DNA from: Pycnococcus provasolii
Taxonomy: Eukaryota; Chlorophyta; Pseudoscourfieldiophyceae; Pseudoscourfieldiales
Direction: 5' to 3'
Assembly (NCBI GenBank): GCA_049487715.1
Contig: CP150559.1
Coordinates: forward strand, 434,001 to 498,000
DNA length: 64,000 nucleotides
In this document: positions 36,101-43,867 of the stretch, one piece after another
Layout: each line of letters starts with the position of its first letter
Position numbering within the stretch: position 1 is the first letter of the stretch
The notes under the pieces: model-generated
What the model was told of the DNA's origin: nothing
Databases searched by the model: none
Seen by the model: the letters and a program-made list of their open reading frames with translations, nothing else
Position numbers and translations under genes: made by a program

Positions 36101-37181
36101 GGACAGGAATCTGACGGATGCCCAGGTCCATGGCAGTGCAAGGGTTGGCGTCGGGCATCTAAACATTACCGTCGGTACCCGACCTGGCGGGAACGCCGCC
36201 CTTGACGTCGTCGACGACAATGGCAACGACAGAAACGACGAAAGTGCTTTAGGCAGTGCAAGCAACCGGCCGCTCCTTGTCGAGGCCAAGTCGTGGGCGC
36301 GTCATGCGCCAGCCGAGGAGCTGGCTGCGACACTGCGCCGGGCGATGGGTTCACACTTCAAGCCCATGGAGGCGCTGAAGAACAAGAAGCCGCGCGCCGC
36401 GAGCGCAAAGTCCGAGCCACGTTATATTGATCTTCCTGATCAAGATGATCCTGCATACCAAACAATCATGGCGTATCAGAGGCGCGTCCGCATGGCTGAG
36501 AATGCTCCAAGCAGAGCTGGACTTCCTGTCGCGGGCTTCCTGGAGGCGTCACCGAGCGAGACGAATGTCAACCTCATGCTACCCTCAAGCCAGAGCGTTC
36601 CTAGTCTGCATCTGCCAGCAAGTCGCCCGGGAAGCCCGATGCTGCATCACACGCCTGGGCACTTCGTTACGGACTTCTGCAAATCCCCGCAATCGCCGAC
36701 ACGCCCGATGTCTCCAGGCGGGTTGAGCCTTGCTGCGAGCCCGAGCATGGCAAGTTTGCACTCCTGGTCGAGTGCTGCGACTATCGGCGGAGACGGAAGA
36801 ATGAGGCGCTCGCGAGCACCAGCTAAAACAGCGCAGGCGTTGTACGGCGCGACGCGCACCACGGAAACGGCAAAACGCTCCACTCAGGGTGAGCGTGATC
36901 AGGTTGGCATCCACGCCCGTGAGATCCGCTATGCGCAGGAGCTGAACACGCGGACGCTCCTGCAAAAGCAGAACGAGGTTTGGCGCAAGAGCAAGTTTCG
37001 CGATCTTGACACGTCGTTGGCTGACGAGTACGCGCTCAGTCGCAAGCTCCGGTTGACGGACGGCATTTTGTTTAGCGACGCGTACCTGTACAGCAATGCT
37101 GCGCGCTTGAGGACGCGTCCCACGACAGCACCGAGACCAGCTGTGAGCAAGCCGTCGAAGCGTCGAACCAAATTAGTGTAA
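33120..37181 (+). CDS. large protein with several cyclic-nucleotide-binding domains
   Basis: A 1353-residue soluble protein from the ATG at 33120. At least four cNMP-binding folds can be seen. One is near residue 110 (LTFFATLPSLIVLELCRHATYVSF). A second is near 300-415 (GEPGELFYILLNG, then SFGEMAPLFGKPRNATVRA). A third is near 485-580 (GDTAREFYIILQG, then HFGEMGLTEG). A fourth is near 635-700 (GEEATHFYYILTGSV), and a degenerate fifth is around 800. The second has the FGEMAxxxxxxRxATVRA phosphate-binding cassette with its Arg, so it should bind cAMP or cGMP; the others are incomplete. No channel or kinase domain follows. The C-terminal 400 residues are Ser/Pro-rich. Multi-CNBD proteins of this shape are frequent in ciliated protists. 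Confidence 0.85.
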   Translation: MSSALDRIIKAHAEHAASSAAAPLSTPIAYKGSIAGGSASGGGVVANAASAVNVSTAPALTTSMSAAATTNPSVNVDVIRELLGTHTDSRTSEDVERVAEQAKNLTFFATLPSLIVLELCRHATYVSFAAGEEAYAEDRPADILFVVVSGHVIQRRGADAAGKRVSGRLGQGTALAPHAVESGANHTETALAGAGGVGVMCVSREHFNKTLSFFADSSGASEGGADSNGHVLATTLGRLPLWDTVAARAILRMPPASRSSGDVERLAGYLRVLCPTLGRAADASLEVVSRWGRYQLVSPGVPVFSIGEPGELFYILLNGTCDVTFAATGTGSAAGGQSSGANGSGSRKTRRRMSLVATKMQNDSSEPAVQLREGHSFGEMAPLFGKPRNATVRASPAVKQSVELLAIDCHRFMKDVLESGQPMLSLSAHDTAHLRLLLLKDPSVRTEYDNSYLTELLAREVPWVADQAAFIRSKIVRELSYTSFGARNMVFRQGDTAREFYIILQGTAGVLGKTKGGEPRVLARLGSRQHFGEMGLTEGRMEGNVRTASVVVESTTLELLKVPKTAYLLAQRFSSRILTLSMEMSQDLRSGLLTPQEKRTDEDIAKTTAAIVKLPLLNRLGFDLRLKLAQFAHARTFKKGEVIWNPGEEATHFYYILTGSVLEFAQRKLKITNQADEVAAKHDSQDEDTSGASQHGPGVGLGGAELMFSASNSASTGAVLLIGHSTRKEDFLAKRSTFVHAFAETECMVIDKALYDQTLRKHQRDEGLRRAGWLERTILRSLGLQRLRKLSAFMEEEDLREGTFVEVTDRIVFVTKGCLRIHAHAHKNGKSDAGKLGKMVLSLYVGECWGVSGTILGEDISCTAVVDRGGAELLSVSSRALVGACFGLSDSDSSKRVSFAEVCKSIAISAEMAELMRSTPSQRKQQETDITKASWWQTRRLTSRLGKNVEPILLAAVERHSYCLKRLADAQSAEATVEDVRNGMTLSNKVRQSKDRNLTDAQVHGSARVGVGHLNITVGTRPGGNAALDVVDDNGNDRNDESALGSASNRPLLVEAKSWARHAPAEELAATLRRAMGSHFKPMEALKNKKPRAASAKSEPRYIDLPDQDDPAYQTIMAYQRRVRMAENAPSRAGLPVAGFLEASPSETNVNLMLPSSQSVPSLHLPASRPGSPMLHHTPGHFVTDFCKSPQSPTRPMSPGGLSLAASPSMASLHSWSSAATIGGDGRMRRSRAPAKTAQALYGATRTTETAKRSTQGERDQVGIHAREIRYAQELNTRTLLQKQNEVWRKSKFRDLDTSLADEYALSRKLRLTDGILFSDAYLYSNAARLRTRPTTAPRPAVSKPSKRRTKLV

Positions 37182-37305
37182 TAATATCAAAAAGCTCGCT
37201 CATTTGTTAACTAAGTACCCACAGGACTATTGACTTGACGAACTGTTGCTCACGGTGGTGGTACACGGACATATGCGGCCTACTCGGACCGACCCCTAAG
37301 AGCAA

Positions 37306-37331
37306 ATATATATATATATATATATATATAA
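37306..37331. repeat. TA dinucleotide repeat
   Basis: About thirteen TA units in the convergent spacer between the CNBD gene and IFT27. Confidence 0.9.
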
Positions 37332-37354
37332 AGGATAAATTTGGGTCACCTACA

Positions 37355-37960
37355 CTACACCATCTCTGAGACGGCTAGCATTCTGTCCTGGTAAGCTGTG
37401 TAGAACTTCTGTGCAATGAGCTCGAACGGCTTGTTTATGTTCGACCCAGGTGGCAACGTGCTCACCTCGACGAAGTCCATGTTGTGACTGCCCGCCCACT
37501 CCTTCGCCGTGGCCAGGTCTGTATTTGCGTGTGCGCTAAGGTCGCTCTTGTTCGCGACGAGCACGGCGTGCAGCGGCCTGTCCTTCTCCTCTCTCGCGTT
37601 TTTGAGCGTGGCGTAGTGTTTGGCGATGTTGTCGAAGCTCGCCTTGACTGTGACGTCGTACACGAGGAGCACGTAGTTGATGTCTTTTGCCCATGCGTTT
37701 GCTGTTGCTTCGAACGCGAGGTCACGGAAGACGTCCTGTCCTCCGACGTCGTGTACGTAGAAGTCGACGGTTGTCGGCGCCTTGGACGACGGTCCGTCGG
37801 ACGGCACGGCGCAGACTCCCCTGAGCACGTCGACGCCAGATGTGAGTTTGTAGTTCTTGGGGAAAAGCGTACCTTTGGAGACGAACATGGAAGAAAGCGA
37901 GGTCTTTCCCACGGCGGCGTCACCCATGAGCGCGACTTTGCACTGCAGACGAAGCGGCAT
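37355..37960 (-). CDS. IFT27: intraflagellar transport small GTPase IFT27 (RABL4)
   Basis: A 201-residue Rab-like GTPase. It shows the P-loop GDAAVGKT (residues 13-20), a switch II DVGGQD (71-76) where Rabs have DTAGQE, and NKSD at 137-140. The context words FPKNYKLTSGVDV, LLVYDVTVKASFDN and the C-terminal FELIAQKFYTAYQDRM match IFT27 of Chlamydomonas and human. There is no prenylation CAAX or CC end, as expected for this family. IFT27 pairs with IFT25 in IFT-B and helps export BBSome cargo from cilia. Its presence implies that the organism makes flagella at some stage. It is divergent from the methyltransferase gene. Confidence 0.9.
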   Translation of the reverse strand: MPLRLQCKVALMGDAAVGKTSLSSMFVSKGTLFPKNYKLTSGVDVLRGVCAVPSDGPSSKAPTTVDFYVHDVGGQDVFRDLAFEATANAWAKDINYVLLVYDVTVKASFDNIAKHYATLKNAREEKDRPLHAVLVANKSDLSAHANTDLATAKEWAGSHNMDFVEVSTLPPGSNINKPFELIAQKFYTAYQDRMLAVSEMV

Positions 37961-38170
37961 GACGGAAGAATTGACCTGGTGGTGCGCGGGAGAATGTTCG
38001 TTGCAGTTTGTTGCGTTGGGCGGTGCGAGGCCGCGGCCGGGGAATAAATTACCTTAATGGAAATAATTGTCCGTGCTGGAGTGTATCCCCCTTGCAGTCC
38101 AACACCCGTTTTCCCTGGCAGCCTGGTTGGTCCACATTGCCGGAAACGTGCTCCGACTACGGGTACCAAT

Positions 38171-39340
38171 ATGACGATGATGCTCGGACGACGGCTTGTA
38201 AGCCACGTGTCTCGCATGCATGGCGGCCGTTGTACACCCGTGTGGATGTTGTCGCGGCCTCTGACTAATAATACTCTTAACGGTTTATGGCCAGTCTCCT
38301 TAAGCTGTGCTTCTTCTGCCAGTTCCTTCTGCTGTGTTTCTTCTGCTGGCCGCGTTGTAGCACGCGCGTTGTCGTCGGCGGCGGCGGCGTCATCGGCGGC
38401 GTCATCGGCCTCGGAACAACCACGTCAACCGCAGTTTGACGGCGAAGTCGCGGAGCTGTACGCGAAGGTCTTCGAGCAACTGAGGCCGTCGTGGTGCAAG
38501 CACATTGCGCACGTCACAAGACACGCGAAGGTGAAGAAGCTCAGCGCCCCGAAGGTTCTCGACGTGGCGTCGGGACCTGGACAACCAGCTATCACCATCG
38601 CACAGAGAATGCCAATGGCGCAGGTGACTAGCACGGACGTGTCGCCGGATATGGTCGCGCAGGCGTCGAACAACGTGACAGCGGCGGGAGTGAGCGACCG
38701 CGTTACCTGCAAAGTCCTTGACATGCAATCTATGGTCGATGTTGGCACGGGCACGGTGGACGTCGCAACGGTGAGCTTCGGCCTGATGTTTGCGCCACAG
38801 CTCGACCTTGCGCTTGCCGAAATTTATCGCGTGCTCAAGCCTGGAGGAATCATGACGGCGACAGTTTGGTTGGAGATGCCTTGGATGGATCTCAACCGAA
38901 GCGTGATGAAAGATGTGCTCGGCGAGGAACCGCCGCCGCCGCCCATCGACCCGCTGTCGCTGTCAGAACTTGCCGCGCTCGACAAGCCTATGTCCGCCGC
39001 TGGATTTCGCACGGTCGACGACGAGACGGGCGACATCTTCTTCGACTTCGGCGACGATGCAGAGTTCGCCTTCAAGCTAGGAACCATTCCCTTTCTTCCA
39101 AAGCTCAAAGAGCTCCAGGAGGCTGGCTCGCACGGCGACGTGTTTGCAAAGGCGAGGGCGTCTTTCGACGCGCACACGCGTGACTTTGTGTCGCAAGACG
39201 GGCGCATGCGTCTTCCCCGGGTCCACGTATCGCCTCGTCGTCGCGTCGAAGCCTTGCCGGTAAAAAAAGTACGTCGCCTGCACGACGCGAGCGACGCCAT
39301 GCCACACGCACGATTCTTTCTTAATAATATCTGTTACTAA
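38171..39340 (+). CDS. class I SAM-dependent methyltransferase with probable 3' frame break
   Basis: From the ATG at 38171 (a further in-frame ATG is at 38057) the protein begins with an Arg/Ser-rich, acid-free ~85-residue leader suited to an organelle. The methyltransferase domain shows VLDVASGPGQPAI (motif I), STDVSPDMVAQA (motif II), a DMQSM stretch and YRVLKPGGIMTATVW, as in UbiE-type enzymes. The substrate is unknown. Near the end the frame looks broken. Skipping one base of the CCCC run at 39215-39218 gives GSTYRLVVASKPCR and a stop at 39261-39263, a typical methyltransferase tail. The uninterrupted frame instead runs on through Arg-rich sequence to 39340. Confidence 0.8.
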   Translation: MTMMLGRRLVSHVSRMHGGRCTPVWMLSRPLTNNTLNGLWPVSLSCASSASSFCCVSSAGRVVARALSSAAAASSAASSASEQPRQPQFDGEVAELYAKVFEQLRPSWCKHIAHVTRHAKVKKLSAPKVLDVASGPGQPAITIAQRMPMAQVTSTDVSPDMVAQASNNVTAAGVSDRVTCKVLDMQSMVDVGTGTVDVATVSFGLMFAPQLDLALAEIYRVLKPGGIMTATVWLEMPWMDLNRSVMKDVLGEEPPPPPIDPLSLSELAALDKPMSAAGFRTVDDETGDIFFDFGDDAEFAFKLGTIPFLPKLKELQEAGSHGDVFAKARASFDAHTRDFVSQDGRMRLPRVHVSPRRRVEALPVKKVRRLHDASDAMPHARFFLNNICY

Positions 39341-39761
39341 TCTCTTTGATTAAGAGCTCCTTCATCGTGGCGCGGTTGACGTCACGTGCCGCGCCGCCGC
39401 CGACCGCGTAAGCCCATAGCGTGCTCGGCGGCGGCGGCACCTCGCACCGATGCCACAACTTTGTCGTTGTGACGCCAGTTGCTGTTGTTGCTGTTGTAGG
39501 TAGTCCTTAGTGATGTTGCGGGTGGGAAAGTTCCGAGTTAAAATTCTGGTTCAGAGACCGGAGCGGGATCCCAAAAAGACCCTCCTTTCTTGAGGGAAAA
39601 AATTGCACCATATTCGGGAACCCTTCGAGTTCGAATGTTCGGGTTCGGGAATTTCCGGCCTGCTTCGCTGCCTGCTTTGCTCATTTCACTTTCAGTTTTC
39701 ACTTTTTTACTCGCGTGCTTGCTCAAGCAAGCAGTGCGGTACGCTGAATATATGATTGGTC
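39341..39761. promoter_or_regulatory. intergenic region 5' of the HMG/MSH5 locus
   Basis: Contains GGGATCCC at 39565-39572, a GGCCTGCTT motif at 39657-39665 and a pyrimidine-rich stretch at 39670-39720 shortly before the first ATG of the HMG-box frame at 39762. No gene is seen. Confidence 0.45.
39565..39572. repeat. GGGATCCC palindrome, intergenic copy 3
   Basis: Third copy of the palindrome, about 190 bases before the HMG-box ATG. Confidence 0.6.
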
Positions 39762-40083
39762 ATGTCCGTCATGGCGGCTGCTGGTGGTGGTGGTGGCGGA
39801 TGTGTACCACCTGCTGGTGGTTCGACGCAGCCGCGTCGCTCGGGCTACCGCGTCTTCGCAGATTCAAGGCGTGCCTCCGCGCGTACGGAGCTGGCGGCGA
39901 CGGGACTCTTCGGACCGACGGATTGTGCCAAGGTGACAGTAGGTGCGATCGCGAGGAAGCTCGCGGAAATGTGGGGGGAACTTACACCTGAGCTTCGCCA
40001 GGAGTGGGAAGAGCGCGCCGACAGCGAGGCGGCTGAAAAGCGCAAGCAGCAGGAAGAGGAGGAGCAAAAACGGGAGCAGAAGC

Positions 40084-40141
<58 letters not shown>

Positions 40142-40284
40142 GCTTCGTCAGCAGAACTGGGTGCTCTCCAATGTCGACGACATATCGAACATGAGTTCCA
40201 TGCCACCACCGCCGCCGCCGATGCCGCCACCGCCACCACCATCAGCACCACCGCAAACAAACCGATCATCATCCTTACCGATGC

Positions 40285-40337
<53 letters not shown>

Positions 40338-40547
40338 CCCGCGCCCGTCCTCGTCAGTCAGTGCGCGATATGTGCAATCGCGTCAAGGTGCTGCTTCTGC
40401 TGCAGCTTTTTTCGACGGTGGTGGCACCGGAGATGGTGGTGGTGGTCGTCGTGGTGGTGGTATCGGTGTCAACAACTACCTGTCGCATGGTGGCGACTAC
40501 ACCAACAACAATATCGTCAGTCGACAACAAACATCGATGATAGATGA
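39762..40547 (+). CDS. HMG-box N-terminal segment, probably the 5' part of the MSH5 gene
   Basis: From the ATG at 39762 (or 39771) the frame encodes a single HMG box. It runs from SGYRVFADSRRASARTEL through GAIARKLAEMWGELTPELRQEWEERAD to a charged tail, followed by a 20-codon Gln run (40083-40142), a Pro-rich linker and an 18-codon Gln run (40284-40337). After the CCC at 40338-40340 this frame becomes Trp/Cys-rich nonsense and stops at 40547. The next frame continues smoothly into MSH5. If one C of that CCC were absent, the two would be one protein. HMG boxes bind and bend DNA, which would suit a recombination factor. Confidence 0.75.
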
Positions 40548-43500
40548 TGATGCGGAACGCTCGCCAGCACGTAAGCAAGCAAGAGTCACGCAATCAATCA
40601 CGAACCACCACCAGCAGAGTCGGGGTCAGCCACATCCGCCGGGCATCGTCGCACCAACGCCGCCGACATCGTTTACAGCGCCGACGCCATTCACAGAATA
40701 TCGCTACAACACTACAGCCACGGGAAGTCTGAGTGTGCCGCAGGCACCCTTCAAGCGACGTCCTGTAGTCGCTCGTACAACCGTCGTCGCCGCCGCCGCT
40801 GCCGCCGATCGTTTGCAGACTGGTGGGGCGACACGAGAATTTCAACAACACCAATATCGCCAGCCGCCAGTAGTCCAGCAGCGAAGGCAGCAGCAGCAGC
40901 AGCAACAACAACAACACAACAACAACATGCCCCCTCCACCTACACGTCCGTTCATCGGAAGTCAGCGCCCGCCGCTGCCGTCGCAGCAGCCGCATGGCGG
41001 CGGCGGCGGCGGCAGAGGTGGTGGTTCCATGCGCCTCACGCAAACCATGGCTGTGACGCAGCAGACGACAAACTTCTCGACGGAGCAAGACATGACATTC
41101 GCAACGACGGACCCGAGCTTTGCGGCGGCAGACACGTACGCGTGCGTGTTGTGGAATTCAACTCGACGCATCGTGGGTGCCGCGTTGTACCGCGTGTCGG
41201 ATCGCACGCTTCGTGCGTGCGAATTCATGGACGACAGTGAAAGTGGGGACTTCCTCGGCTTGCGCACAATGCTTGCCGCTGAGCAGCCTGACGTTCTCAT
41301 CGTGCCATCCAATCTCAATGCAGCCGCATCTGCTGCTTGTGCCGAGGGTGCCACCACCATCGCGACAGAGAATGGTAACAGCGATTTCAATGGTGCTGAG
41401 CGACGATCGACGCCGTCTTGGCTGGTGAAGGCTGCACCCGCCTCGTGCTTTCGCCTTGATGCTGCACACCTCGCTCTGGCGCACCTGCGTGTCGAGGCGT
41501 TTCCCACAGCCGTTCGCGCGCCGAATGGAACGGCAGAGGAACGGCTTCGATATCTCGCGAGTCACGTAAATGTGCTCGATGGCGCAGGTGGGACAATCGT
41601 CGCCCTCGGGTCACTCGTGCGTGTGCTCACGGCTGTCGGTGTACTCACTGACGGAAGCTTGGCAGCCGCGGCTCGGCCTGATGCCGTCGATGCTTCCGTG
41701 CGTGCAGTTGTCGCGCTCACGTGCGAGGGGATCCTCTCGGTAGACGCACTTACGATGCGTGCTCTACACATCTTCGCTCCCGAGCAGCATCCGTCAGCAA
41801 TGGGCGTTGGCTGTCCGAAGGAAGGCTTCTCGCTGTACGCTCTGCTATCCAAGACGCAGACGGCACCTGGACGGAACATGCTAAGGCTTTGGCTTGCACG
41901 GCCACTGATTGATGCCAATCAACTGCGCAAACGGCTTGACGCGGTGGCCGCGCTTGTGCAAGATGACGAGCTGTGTTCGCGTGTACAATCTTCGATGTCA
42001 CGCACGCGCGATATTGCGCGCCTTCTGACACGCATAAGGCGGGGAACGAACGGCGTTGCCCCCGCGGACACCAGTGCGCTCTCGGACTGGCGTGAGCTTC
42101 GAAACGGGTGTCGAGCGCTCATGCGGGTGCGTTCTGCATTTCAGCAGAGGATGACCGTGACGGCGATTCCAAACAATTGCCTGCTAACGGATTGCGAGGA
42201 GGCTGAATCTCTGTCAGAAGTCGCCGCGGAAATCGACGCGGTGCTCGATTTCGGCCAAGGCTTCGACGTCGCAGACGATACACGCAAGCACCGCGAGGTG
42301 ATCCGCCGTGGTGTGGACGAGGAACTTGACAAGCTCAAGGATGATTACGAATCGCTGCCGCATCGGCTCACGCAAGTTGCTCGCAGCGAGGCGATGCGCG
42401 GGGCTCGCTGCGGCACGCAGTCCACCAACAGGCGAACTTGGCGCGTCGTTTATCTGCCTACTGTGCTGGGCTACGTCGTGCGCACAGATCGGCCTCTCGA
42501 AGAAAGCCTCCTCGATGACGTGTACATTGACTACGAGCTCGTGCTCGAAGATGGCACGGGCTGGGTGAATCGAGCGACCGGTGACGAGAGTGAGATGCAA
42601 AACGGCGACGACGACGTCACCGGCGGCGGCGCAGAAGCGCCTTGGTCGTACTACTACCGATGTGACACGACGAGGCAGCTCGACGAGGAGCTCGGTGACG
42701 TTTTTTCTCGCATCCGTGCAGGCGAGGACGGTGTGATGCTGACACTCGCCTCGGTGATTTTCGAGCACGACGACAAGCTACGCTCCATCGCGCATGCTGC
42801 AGCCGAGCTCGATTGCCTCGTGGCCCTCGCAAGCTCCGCGCGGCAATTTGGCTGGTCTAGGCCGCGGATCGTGGATGGAAGCGGTGTCTTAAACCTGCAG
42901 GGCGTTTGGCATCCGCTGCTTGCGGTGGTGGCCGAGTCAGGCAACTATGTGCCAAATGATCTATTGCTTGGTGGTGGTCACGGCCGCGTGCTGGTAAATG
43001 TCGCGCCAAACATGTCCGGGAAGAGCGCGCTCGCCTCAGCCGTGGCGCTGACGTGCTATCTTGCACACATCGGCAGCTTCGTTCCTGCGGAGCGCGCAGA
43101 CGTGGCTCTGCTGGACAGCATCGGCGTGGCGAAGCTCGGCGAGGTGGCATCTGCTTCAGGTGCAGGCACGCTGGGCATGGGCAGCTCTACATTCTGCACA
43201 GATGTTCGTCGCGTCGCCCTGCTTTGCCGTCGGGCAACGCGTCGATCTCTTCTTCTACTCGACGAATTTGGCGATGGCACGCGATCTGGGGACGGGCTTG
43301 GATTGCTGAGCGCCCTCGTGATGCATCTGGCTGCACAGCCTAGTGGCACGCCGCTGACACTCGTGAATACGCACTTCTCGGAGATGTTCGACGCGAGCGT
43401 GCTCCCTGAGCATACCAACTTGCAGCTCTGCACGATGGCTGTCGACAAGCCCTCAGATGGTGGTGGTGGGAATGATAACGAACGGGAGGAAGCGCATGCC

Positions 43501-43788
43501 GCCAATAATGCTCGCGACGTTCGTTTCCGCTTCCGAATCCAGCCCACCACCACTCCTCCAGCCTCCTTCGGCGTGATGTGCGCCCGACGCGCGGGTTTGC
43601 CTAGCATCGTGCTTGATCGTGCGGAGGAGATCTTGAAGGTGCTTTCTGCACCGCAAGGTGCGTGTGTGATTCCCCCTCGGACTACCGCTATAGGTACAGC
43701 ACCTGGAGATGATGACAACAGTGCAGCGCGCTCGCGCTCGCTGCGTATTGTATCAGCGCTGGCACAAGCGACAGAAGTGCTGGGCTAA
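40372..43788 (+). CDS. MSH5: meiotic MutS homologue MSH5
   Basis: The frame is open from within the second CAA tract; its first possible start codon is a GTG at 40372, so translation most likely comes from the HMG-box frame upstream. Residues ~250 onward match MSH5 over the whole length: core/lever region HIFAPEQHPSAMGVGCPKEGFS, then the ATPase with NVAPNMSGKSALAS (Walker A), AHIGSFVPAERADV, STFCTDVRRVALL, LLLLDEFGDGT (Walker B) and NTHFSEMF. MSH5 pairs with MSH4 and stabilises crossover intermediates in meiosis. Walker A starts with Ala where GPN is nearly universal, and DEFGDGT replaces DEFGKGT. The first 250 residues are Gln/Asn/Pro/Gly-rich low complexity. Confidence 0.9.
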   Translation: MQSRQGAASAAAFFDGGGTGDGGGGRRGGGIGVNNYLSHGGDYTNNNIVSRQQTSMIDDDAERSPARKQARVTQSITNHHQQSRGQPHPPGIVAPTPPTSFTAPTPFTEYRYNTTATGSLSVPQAPFKRRPVVARTTVVAAAAAADRLQTGGATREFQQHQYRQPPVVQQRRQQQQQQQQQHNNNMPPPPTRPFIGSQRPPLPSQQPHGGGGGGRGGGSMRLTQTMAVTQQTTNFSTEQDMTFATTDPSFAAADTYACVLWNSTRRIVGAALYRVSDRTLRACEFMDDSESGDFLGLRTMLAAEQPDVLIVPSNLNAAASAACAEGATTIATENGNSDFNGAERRSTPSWLVKAAPASCFRLDAAHLALAHLRVEAFPTAVRAPNGTAEERLRYLASHVNVLDGAGGTIVALGSLVRVLTAVGVLTDGSLAAAARPDAVDASVRAVVALTCEGILSVDALTMRALHIFAPEQHPSAMGVGCPKEGFSLYALLSKTQTAPGRNMLRLWLARPLIDANQLRKRLDAVAALVQDDELCSRVQSSMSRTRDIARLLTRIRRGTNGVAPADTSALSDWRELRNGCRALMRVRSAFQQRMTVTAIPNNCLLTDCEEAESLSEVAAEIDAVLDFGQGFDVADDTRKHREVIRRGVDEELDKLKDDYESLPHRLTQVARSEAMRGARCGTQSTNRRTWRVVYLPTVLGYVVRTDRPLEESLLDDVYIDYELVLEDGTGWVNRATGDESEMQNGDDDVTGGGAEAPWSYYYRCDTTRQLDEELGDVFSRIRAGEDGVMLTLASVIFEHDDKLRSIAHAAAELDCLVALASSARQFGWSRPRIVDGSGVLNLQGVWHPLLAVVAESGNYVPNDLLLGGGHGRVLVNVAPNMSGKSALASAVALTCYLAHIGSFVPAERADVALLDSIGVAKLGEVASASGAGTLGMGSSTFCTDVRRVALLCRRATRRSLLLLDEFGDGTRSGDGLGLLSALVMHLAAQPSGTPLTLVNTHFSEMFDASVLPEHTNLQLCTMAVDKPSDGGGGNDNEREEAHAANNARDVRFRFRIQPTTTPPASFGVMCARRAGLPSIVLDRAEEILKVLSAPQGACVIPPRTTAIGTAPGDDDNSAARSRSLRIVSALAQATEVLG

Positions 43789-43867
43789 AATGCCTAAACA
43801 GTGAAACACATTTGAGTATAATTGTCCAAAGAGAGTAACATTTTACATTTATCATTTACTGCGCACT

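Noticed and set aside
40338-40380. A small intron to explain the HMG/MSH5 frame shift
   Set aside because: No GT...AG pair of sensible length restores the frame as well as the loss of a single C; neighbouring genes have no introns.
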